From Anaerolineae bacterium (lineage in GTDB: Bacteria > Chloroflexota > Anaerolineae > JAAYZQ01), in contig JAFGOG010000348.1 of assembly GCA_016926595.1 (NCBI GenBank), positions 1 through 11,655 on the forward strand: a stretch of 11,655 nucleotides of DNA, in the 5' to 3' direction. The notes under the pieces are model-generated. The model worked only from the letters and a program-made list of their open reading frames with translations, did not search any database and had not been told where the DNA came from. This document shows positions 6,311 to 11,655 of the stretch, piece by piece (position 1 is the stretch's first letter; each line of letters starts with the position of its first letter). The position numbers were made by a program, and so were the translations under genes.

Positions 6311-9046
6311 TCAATCTGCTCTCAGCGTGGCATTATCATAATACATCAGCAAATCCGCATCCTCCTGCAACACCCGCTCCGGCAGCCGCTCGGCGACGCT
6401 GAGGATGGTGGCATAGTCACGCCGATGCCAGGCATCGGCAAAGCCGGCGCGGACCGCCTCAGTGCGGAACTGGCGCAGGCGGCCCCGGCCCTCGACGTAA
6501 CGGGCGAACTCGCGGAGCAGGGCGCGCTGGCGTAGCTTTTCCAGGTCGCTGGCCCGGTTGGGATCGGGCACGTACCAGCGCTCCTGCCCGTCCTGGAGAA
6601 AATTCTGCTCCAGGACTTCGCTCAATTCGGGCAGCGCCTCGTGGGGAGCCTGGTGGAGCTGCGGCATGAACTTGGGCAGAAGCTGCTGCCGGGTTTGCGG
6701 CTGGCCGCCGGTGGCGGGGTCCAACTGCTGGCGCAGCCAGCGGATGCAGCTCTTCTCATCGCTGACAAAGAGGGCGAGCTGGGCCACCTCGCCGGCCTGG
6801 AGGCGGGCGCGATCGTACTCGGGCACCTGTTCGGGTAAGAAGTACATGCCGTCCCGCTCGACGAAGCGCTCCTGCAGCCCGGCGTGGAACTCGGCGGCTG
6901 ACAGGGGCACGCTGGCCCCCCGCTGGATGTGAAAGGCGACCATGCGGTCGTAGAGCAGGTCAGACTGCCGCTCGGCGACGACCTCCAACTTGCCGTCCTG
7001 CGGGACAACCACAGGCACCTGGGCCAGGTGCTGCCGGCAAAAGGTCCAGGCGCCGTCAGGTGTGCCGGCCTGCCGTTGGAAACGGCGCTCTATGCCGGTT
7101 CGCGGTTTGTAGGCCGAGATGACCAGGTCTTGCTTGGCAGCACTGCTGGCTGTGACCTGGCGGTAGGAGCGCTGCTTCTTGTCCAGCACCCTCACGTCGG
7201 CCACGACAAAGCCGACGGACAGGAGCGCTTCCTGGATGGCGTTCCACACGGCGTTGTGGCTGTTGTGAAACTCGACCGTCATCCACCGGCCGGGCTTGAG
7301 GCAGCCGTAAAAGCTACGGAACGCCTGGCGCATCAGGCCCTGGTAGTCTTGCAGCGTCTTCTGTTTGGCCTGGTCGATGATGGCCTCCGGCTCGCTGTTG
7401 GTGCGCACGCCATGCCAAGATTCGACGATATAGTTCAGGTCGGCGTAATAGATGTTCTCCCCAAAGGGCGGGTCCGTAAAGATATAGTCCACGCTGTTCT
7501 CTGGGGCTGGGGCAACAGCCGCCGACTGTGTAGTGATCGCCACGCTCTTGGGCCGGTGGCGGAACCCGGAGAACGCGCCGACCAGGCGCTCCACTTTGCC
7601 ATCCAGGATATACCAGGGCGACACTTCGGAGATGAGCGAAGAGACATAGTACACGCCTGACAAATAGCGGTTGACTTGAGAGAAATGGGTCGGCCCGTAG
7701 CGGTTTTGTAGGGACATGCCCCAGATGGTCTGTTCCACAGTAAAGAGGACAAAGGCCCGCATCCGTGGATCGGAGACGGCCTTTGCCTTTTTCCAGAGGG
7801 TGCTCAAGGCGTGGCGAGCACGTGGGAAGAAGAAGTGGTGAAGGTGTGTTACGCCATAGTTTGCCATGATTGCGCGCTGATGCGTCATGTGCATGTAAGG
7901 CAGCTGGTGGCTCACAAAGCCTGGGGGCGTCGCCAATGATTCGATCCGGCTCAGCAGCGCCAGATCAGCTTCATCGACACGCTTTGTGTGTTTGGTTCGC
8001 CCGATCTTGTATTCGATCAGCACGGGACGGCGCATCAACGTTTCCACAGACTTGCCCAAGATGGGGTCATAGACCGAAGTTCGATACTTCTCCAGTGCGC
8101 GCTTGCTCACCTGGCTGCCGCAGTGTGGGCAAGGAAATTCGTCCTTGACCCGCTTGGTCTCCGGGTCCAGGGCCTCGTCCAAAAAGACGACCTCGCCGCT
8201 GCATTGAGGGCAAAAGAACACCTCGCTCCAGATGACGTAACTGATGCGCGCCTTGACGCGCTGCGGGTGGTCGCAGTGGGGGTGCCAGGTCTCGTACATC
8301 CAGCCGATCTCTTTTTGCAGCTCGCGCAGGATGCGCCGGGCCTCCCGCCCGAACGCGGCGGCGTCCAGCGTCGCGTTATAGTTGTAGGCGATAAAGGTCG
8401 CCGCCGGCGAGATGTCGACCAACAGTGCCTTACGCGCTCCCAGGCGGGAGATGACCTCGTCACCATCGTAGATTAGCCCGTCCTCGTCCACGCGATAGCC
8501 CAGCTCGGCTACCTCTCCGCGGTCGGCGCAGAGTTGGGCGGCCACGCCGGTCATGCCCGTGCCGCAAAAGCCGTCCAGGACCACGTCGCCGGGGTCGGTG
8601 TAGTGCAGGATGTAGCGCATCACGGCTTTGTGAGGGACCTTGGTATGGTAGCCGTGGGCGCTGTAAATCGCCCCGCCTTTGCCTTCGCTGACGTCACTGG
8701 CAAAGGGCTCGCGGTGGTAGATGGTAGATTGGGGATTGGGGATTGGGGATTGGGCGTTGCCGTTGTCGCCAGTGTCGTTGGGGAGGCCCGATTGCTGGCG
8801 CAGTTGAGCGCGCTCGGCCTGCCATTGTTCCAGGATCTCGGGTAAGAAGGGGTTGGGGCAGGCGGTGTAGTAGGGTGGGTCGGACAGATCCAGGATCGCT
8901 CGATCCTCGCCCAGGGGAAAGCCCTCGATGGCCCGGAAGGCCGGGTCGTGCAGGCGCTGCCGCAGGCGCTCGCGGTAGGCGGCGTGGTCTGTGTCGTCCT
9001 TACGTGTCGTATGCGTTTCCCCAAACAAAGCGAATTGTTCTGGCAA
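6311..9046 (-). CDS. BREX DNA methyltransferase (PglX-like, type 3-like)
   Basis: This 911-residue protein is predicted to methylate adenine in host DNA so that the BREX machinery can tell self from phage. Near the N-terminus is LSDPPYYTACPNPF (54-67), a DPPY catalytic motif, followed by the SAM-binding motif I VVLDGFCGTGMTG (155-167). A zinc-ribbon-like set of cysteines lies at 279, 282, 306 and 309 (CPQC and CPHC). A second DPPF motif occurs at 525-528 (IFTDPPFGENIYYADLNY), and residues 650-911 form a helical C-terminal region that probably serves target recognition or partner binding. The start is TTG at 9044-9046, supported by AGAGGA 5 nt upstream and by no nearby in-frame ATG. The frame contains a tandem heptamer repeat that encodes residues around 97-107. 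The stop is 40 nt before the secreted-peptidase gene. DNA-methylase and BREX membership are firm; the subtype name PglXI is likely but unproven. Confidence 0.92.
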   Translation of the reverse strand: MPEQFALFGETHTTRKDDTDHAAYRERLRQRLHDPAFRAIEGFPLGEDRAILDLSDPPYYTACPNPFLPEILEQWQAERAQLRQQSGLPNDTGDNGNAQSPIPNPQSTIYHREPFASDVSEGKGGAIYSAHGYHTKVPHKAVMRYILHYTDPGDVVLDGFCGTGMTGVAAQLCADRGEVAELGYRVDEDGLIYDGDEVISRLGARKALLVDISPAATFIAYNYNATLDAAAFGREARRILRELQKEIGWMYETWHPHCDHPQRVKARISYVIWSEVFFCPQCSGEVVFLDEALDPETKRVKDEFPCPHCGSQVSKRALEKYRTSVYDPILGKSVETLMRRPVLIEYKIGRTKHTKRVDEADLALLSRIESLATPPGFVSHQLPYMHMTHQRAIMANYGVTHLHHFFFPRARHALSTLWKKAKAVSDPRMRAFVLFTVEQTIWGMSLQNRYGPTHFSQVNRYLSGVYYVSSLISEVSPWYILDGKVERLVGAFSGFRHRPKSVAITTQSAAVAPAPENSVDYIFTDPPFGENIYYADLNYIVESWHGVRTNSEPEAIIDQAKQKTLQDYQGLMRQAFRSFYGCLKPGRWMTVEFHNSHNAVWNAIQEALLSVGFVVADVRVLDKKQRSYRQVTASSAAKQDLVISAYKPRTGIERRFQRQAGTPDGAWTFCRQHLAQVPVVVPQDGKLEVVAERQSDLLYDRMVAFHIQRGASVPLSAAEFHAGLQERFVERDGMYFLPEQVPEYDRARLQAGEVAQLALFVSDEKSCIRWLRQQLDPATGGQPQTRQQLLPKFMPQLHQAPHEALPELSEVLEQNFLQDGQERWYVPDPNRASDLEKLRQRALLREFARYVEGRGRLRQFRTEAVRAGFADAWHRRDYATILSVAERLPERVLQEDADLLMYYDNATLRAD
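8727..8754. repeat. Four tandem GATTGGG heptamers inside the methylase gene (G-quadruplex motif)
   Basis: Four perfect copies of GATTGGG stand in a row on the plus strand; the minus-strand reading is the CCCCAAT heptamer. The G-runs at 8731-8734, 8738-8741, 8745-8748 and 8752-8754 are each separated by ATT, a textbook intramolecular G-quadruplex pattern on the template strand of the gene. In the protein it encodes a Pro/Asn-rich insert (SPIPNPQS) between the DPPY motif and motif I. The unit resembles the STRR heptamers described in filamentous cyanobacteria. Confidence 0.85.
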
Positions 9047-9051
9047 TCGTT

Positions 9052-9057
9052 TCCTCT
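9052..9057 (-). promoter_or_regulatory. Shine-Dalgarno that supports the TTG start of the methylase
   Basis: AGAGGA on the minus strand, 5 nt before the TTG at 9044-9046. It lies just outside the MITE-like segment, so it predates that insertion and belonged to the original junction between the two genes. Confidence 0.65.
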
Positions 9058-9060
9058 CTA

Positions 9061-9143
9061 CCTAACCCGGCCAAGCCGGAACCAAAAAGTCAGATCTCCG
9101 CCCACAAATCTTCGTTTGACGTACCAGGATTTCATGGGTTAGG
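9061..9143. mobile_element. 83-bp MITE-like element with 8-bp terminal repeats and 4-bp target duplication
   Basis: CCTAACCC at 9061-9068 is the perfect inverse of GGGTTAGG at 9136-9143, and the segment is flanked directly by TCTA at 9057-9060 and 9144-9147. This is the signature of a small non-autonomous transposable element. Removing the element and one TCTA would leave the stop of the upstream gene 11 nt before the methylase TTG, with the ribosome site between them, a normal operon junction. Inside is a short GC hairpin (CCGGC-CAA-GCCGG, 9067-9079), not followed by a U-run on either strand. On the minus strand a 25-codon frame starts at ATG 9133-9135 and ends at TAG 9058-9060. No other copy is visible in the window. 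A 9-bp inverted repeat arising by chance, or a structured intergenic RNA, remains possible. Confidence 0.5.
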
Positions 9144-9144
9144 T

Positions 9145-9600
9145 CTAATCCACCCTGGATATGCTCAATTCGTTTTCACCCAATTCAACTTCCCTTTCTT
9201 GACCAAACGCCACGCGCTTCATTTCGATCATGTACTCATTACCGCGAAATTCAAAGGGGATCGGCTCGATAACGCCTGTCCCGGCTGTCCAAAAAATGAT
9301 ATTCTCCTCCCCGCCTCGTACGATTCTGAAGTAGTATGATTTGATCGGCACATGTAGACCACCGCCTGTGGTGACCCCCGTTCCCAGATAGAGCAGGTCA
9401 AAATCGGGAAACTCAATCCAGGTATCCCTTGAAAAACTTGCTCTTTCGTGATAGTTTGCTTTGACCTTTTCTGACTCGTTGGGTTTACCTGGCGTATGGC
9501 TCTTTTCCATCATGAGCAATATCAGCAGGCCCAACGACAACGCCATGAACAAGCCACACCACATCTTGGAGTTGGCAAGTTTTGATAGAACCGTCTTCAT
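9145..9600 (-). CDS. Small single-pass membrane protein of unknown function, 151 aa
   Basis: I do not recognise this family. Residues 13-31 (MWCGLFMALSLGLLILLMM) are one transmembrane helix or uncleaved signal anchor after a short basic N-terminus. A charged linker (32-55) follows, then a probably extracytoplasmic beta-rich domain of about 95 residues containing GTGVTTGGGLHVPIKSYYF and an acidic C-terminus. Its ATG (9598-9600) overlaps the stop of the upstream membrane gene as ATGA, so the two are translationally coupled and probably act together. The upstream ribosome match (AAAGTG) is weak, as expected of a coupled gene. Base composition is visibly more AT-rich than in the BREX core genes. 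Located between brxC and pglX, the pair may be an accessory module or a passenger. Confidence 0.8.
   Translation of the reverse strand: MKTVLSKLANSKMWCGLFMALSLGLLILLMMEKSHTPGKPNESEKVKANYHERASFSRDTWIEFPDFDLLYLGTGVTTGGGLHVPIKSYYFRIVRGGEENIIFWTAGTGVIEPIPFEFRGNEYMIEMKRVAFGQEREVELGENELSISRVD
9597..9600 (-). other. ATGA stop-start overlap of the two membrane genes
   Basis: The minus-strand sequence ATGA contains the start of the 151-residue gene (ATG, 9598-9600) and the stop of the 336-residue gene (TGA, 9597-9599). This overlap allows translational reinitiation and suggests fixed-ratio production of the two proteins. Confidence 0.85.
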
Positions 9601-10607
9601 GTTTCATCACTTTCTGACTCGGACAAGCCGAAACTATCGCTAATTTCATCTAACAAATGCTCGGCCAACCACAGATCGTATAACCACATATTCGTGCCTG
9701 TGGATCGACGTTGAACAGCAATTCCCTCCGGGTGGGCGTAAACAGCGATTCCCCGCCAGCGTTTGGCTTTGCGCAGGCTCCTGAGCGCCTTGGCCACGGC
9801 TTCTGGCGCTCCCTCATCAGGAACCAGCTTGCCGTCGTTGCTTTGCACTTTGAATTCCGGCGCTCTAGCTTGCACCACGGTCAGGTTGTGTTGGTCAATC
9901 GTTTCGATGTGGACCAGTCGCCTATACCGTTCTCCCTCGACAATGGCCGGGCCATCGGGGATCAGCTTTTGACCGCCGCCAATCAGCCCGATCACGCCCA
10001 CGCCGAGCTCCGGCGTCCTGGTCACAGCCAGGCCCAAGGGGGTCAAATAGGCATCCCCCATACTCTTGGCGCCCCAACCCAACAGGATAGGCGTCCCCAC
10101 GAGCATTAGAATGACCCAGACAAGGACCCCCGCCAGCCAAATACCCGGATCCAATCGGAAAATCTCCAGGGAGCCCAGAGCTACGGGACAAATAATCCAG
10201 AGCGCCAGCAGATTGACACTGCCATACCACACCAGCATGGGCCGCTTGGTCTTTCTTTCGTTTTTGATCAACTCTTTTGCGTCCCCACCGTGGATCGCCA
10301 TCGCTTGATGCAAAGTACTCCAGCTTTTTAGCACCTGGATGCCCGGAACTCTCTGCCCCTGCGCCCGGCCCAACTCGTTTAACTCACGATTCCCCTTGAA
10401 TAGGAATACCCACCACCAATACAGCAAGATACCGGCAAACCAAATCAGCATAGGGCCGGCAAGCAGAAGAAACACCCGTGAGCCAGGAAGGTTGAGTGCA
10501 TCAAACACCAGCGTTGAGACAACAATATGAACAACAATGAGGAATAATCCGCCCCAGACATAAATCTTGTAGAGTTTATAATCCAAGCCTTGGTGTAGTC
10601 CGTTCAT
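9597..10607 (-). CDS. Four-helix membrane protein of unknown function, 336 aa
   Basis: I do not recognise this family. Four transmembrane helices are predicted by eye at about 16-36, 44-69, 123-146 and 155-178, in two pairs separated by a charged loop (70-122) that is probably cytoplasmic. The C-terminal 150 residues are soluble: a glycine-rich stretch at 201-212 (LGVGVIGLIGGG), then a mixed alpha/beta region with KALRSLRKAKRWRGIAVYAH (273-292) and a closing helix with an acidic, serine-rich tail. There is no Walker motif and no clear catalytic signature. The ATG at 10605-10607 lies 16 nt after the stop of the DUF6079 gene, with GGA about 8 nt before it, so the gene is read as part of the same operon. 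The 3' end overlaps the small membrane gene. It could be a membrane sensor or effector attached to the defence operon, but this is only inferred from position. Confidence 0.82.
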   Translation of the reverse strand: MNGLHQGLDYKLYKIYVWGGLFLIVVHIVVSTLVFDALNLPGSRVFLLLAGPMLIWFAGILLYWWWVFLFKGNRELNELGRAQGQRVPGIQVLKSWSTLHQAMAIHGGDAKELIKNERKTKRPMLVWYGSVNLLALWIICPVALGSLEIFRLDPGIWLAGVLVWVILMLVGTPILLGWGAKSMGDAYLTPLGLAVTRTPELGVGVIGLIGGGQKLIPDGPAIVEGERYRRLVHIETIDQHNLTVVQARAPEFKVQSNDGKLVPDEGAPEAVAKALRSLRKAKRWRGIAVYAHPEGIAVQRRSTGTNMWLYDLWLAEHLLDEISDSFGLSESESDET

Positions 10608-10623
10608 CCCGATTCCATTGTGA

Positions 10624-11655
10624 CTATTGGTCCAGCGTTAGCCGTGTATTGCGTGGGTCGTGACCACGCATCGCTGCCTCGACAAGCCCGTCAAAGCGCT
10701 GTTTCAATTGTTCCTGTGTGCAAGGCAGCCCTCCCTCCCGCAGCGCAGCCAGCAATTCATCCACCGCCAGGGTAAGGGCCTGGATGCCGCGCAATGCCTG
10801 GGTGGCAGCGCGCTCGAACCCGTCGGGGATCGCGGCATCCTGGTCGCTTTGCGCCAGGAACTGCTCGATGGGCCGCCGTTCGGCGGGCGTCATGGCCGCC
10901 AGGCTGCCCTGGGCGGTCTCGCTCGACAGGGCGCTGCGCAGCGCCTGCCGCCAGCGCTCCAGCATATCGTCCAGTCGCTGGTCCAACTGGTCCAGTACCT
11001 GGTCGCTCTGGCCCGTCTGCCGCCGCTGAGCGGGGCGCAGGTTGCAGTGGGGGCAGGTCGGCGTGTCGGCGATGGCGCCTTCGTGGAACTGGCGGCAGGT
11101 GGGCAGCGAGCTGATCGTCTCGACCCATCCCTCCAATTCGGTGCGGTTGGGGGCCAGCAGGTCCACGCGGGCCAGGGTGTTCAGGGCCTCCAGGCGGGGC
11201 GAATCGTACAGGCGCCGGCGGCGATCATCGGCCTGGGGACCAAGCACCAGGCGACGGTGCAGCTCGGCGTAGGCAGTGACGTACCCCTCTTTCAGGCTTT
11301 CCAACTCCCTGGCCAGCGCTGGGGCGTTGCGGGCATCCTCGCCCCGGCCCCGGCGGCGCACGTCGTCCAGCAGGCTCTGGCGGGCGGCGGCAGCCTGCAC
11401 CGACCAGGGATGGTCGGCGGGCAGATTGGCCTGGGCCTCGGCCAGGTAGCCGGTCAGGGGTTGGATGCGGTCCACCAGGGCCAGAAGTTCTTCCGCCCTT
11501 TGGGCCACCTGGCGATGCTCGATCGCCTCGCTCACGTCGCTGACCGTCAGGCGCAGGTTGCGCAGCCGGCCCACAGTGTTGAAGCGGGTCAGCTCCTCCA
11601 GGAAGCCCTTGTAGCCGCGCAGGTGGGGCAGCAGGTCCAGGCTGGAGAGGGTCAC
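10624..11655 (-). CDS. DUF6079 / BrxC-type BREX protein, C-terminal part (5' end outside window)
   Basis: The frame is open at the right edge; the 343 residues here are the C-terminus of what is normally a protein of about 1,200 residues. The full protein would carry an N-terminal P-loop ATPase part that is not in the window. The visible part is strongly helical and charged. The opening FNTVGRLRNLRLTVSDVSEA and the cysteine set C187, C201 and C204 (LPTCRQF, then TPTCPHCNLRP) fit the DUF6079 C-terminal region, with the cysteines possibly binding zinc. A Gln/Asp/Leu heptad-like stretch at about 218-240 suggests a coiled coil. In type 3 BREX this protein fills the BrxC/PglY slot, upstream of the methylase. 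The first in-window codon is GTG, but this is surely internal. The next gene starts 16 nt downstream. The composition is GC-rich, like that of the other core genes. Confidence 0.85.
   Translation of the reverse strand: MTLSSLDLLPHLRGYKGFLEELTRFNTVGRLRNLRLTVSDVSEAIEHRQVAQRAEELLALVDRIQPLTGYLAEAQANLPADHPWSVQAAAARQSLLDDVRRRGRGEDARNAPALARELESLKEGYVTAYAELHRRLVLGPQADDRRRRLYDSPRLEALNTLARVDLLAPNRTELEGWVETISSLPTCRQFHEGAIADTPTCPHCNLRPAQRRQTGQSDQVLDQLDQRLDDMLERWRQALRSALSSETAQGSLAAMTPAERRPIEQFLAQSDQDAAIPDGFERAATQALRGIQALTLAVDELLAALREGGLPCTQEQLKQRFDGLVEAAMRGHDPRNTRLTLDQ

Noticed and set aside
6929..7660. A 243-codon plus-strand open frame opposite the methylase
   Set aside because: It is an antisense shadow with no recognisable domain; the opposite strand encodes the conserved DPPF region.
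47..9046. DISARM system (methylase, PLD protein, helicase)
   Set aside because: PLD and helicase are fused in one chain, a PglZ gene is present, and no DUF1998 (DrmB) gene is seen, so BREX fits better.
9067..9079. GC-rich hairpin before the methylase as an intrinsic terminator
   Set aside because: The 5-bp stem is short and no U-run follows it on the transcribed strand. It would also cut off the methylase from its operon.
9145..10607. Toxin-antitoxin pair
   Set aside because: The two overlapping genes encode membrane proteins of 336 and 151 residues with no toxin or DNA-binding antitoxin motif; overlap alone does not support this call.

Overview
The window carries the 3' part of one long operon. 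Every credible gene lies on the minus strand, so transcription runs from high to low coordinates. The core genes look like a type 3-like BREX (bacteriophage exclusion) defence system. In transcription order they are: the C-terminal third or so of a DUF6079/BrxC-type protein (open at the right edge), a large adenine-type DNA methyltransferase (PglX-like), a PglZ alkaline-phosphatase-superfamily protein, a small BrxA-position protein, and a helicase with an N-terminal phospholipase D (PLD) domain. The DUF6079 protein, a methylase with the DPPYYTACPNPF signature, PglZ, the small helical protein and the SNF2-like helicase together make the BREX call stronger than any single gene does. A brxF gene, if present, would lie beyond the right edge.

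Three genes do not belong to any BREX core I know and are spliced into the operon. Between brxC and pglX sits a translationally coupled (ATGA) pair: a four-helix membrane protein and a small single-pass membrane protein. Between pglX and pglZ sits a gene for a secreted protein with two crystallin-like repeats, an Ig-like module and a C39-like cysteine peptidase domain. In the canonical type 3 order as I recall it (brxF-brxC-pglXI-brxHII-pglZ-brxA), that slot holds the helicase; here the helicase comes last. The inserted genes look visibly less GC-rich than the core genes.

Two probable mobile-element scars are visible. At the left edge the helicase reading frame runs into a sequence with an 11-bp inverted repeat, followed by a ribosome-binding site and ATG of what may be a transposase. 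The helicase thus ends without its C-terminal RecA lobe and is probably inactivated. Between the small membrane gene and pglX, an 83-bp segment has perfect 8-bp terminal inverted repeats and a 4-bp target duplication (TCTA), like a MITE. Removing it would leave the two genes only 11 nt apart. The methylase also contains an in-frame tandem heptamer repeat able to form a G-quadruplex.

The host is probably a high-GC member of the Chloroflexota or a similar filamentous or environmental lineage. The best hint is the secreted protein's C-terminal tail (IYLPLMFSK), which resembles the YLPLV-type endings I associate with secreted Chloroflexota proteins. The heptamer repeat is of a type known from cyanobacteria and other filamentous bacteria. 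This placement is an inference. There is no RNA gene, CRISPR array or convincing internal promoter or terminator, and no gene-free stretch longer than about 100 bases.
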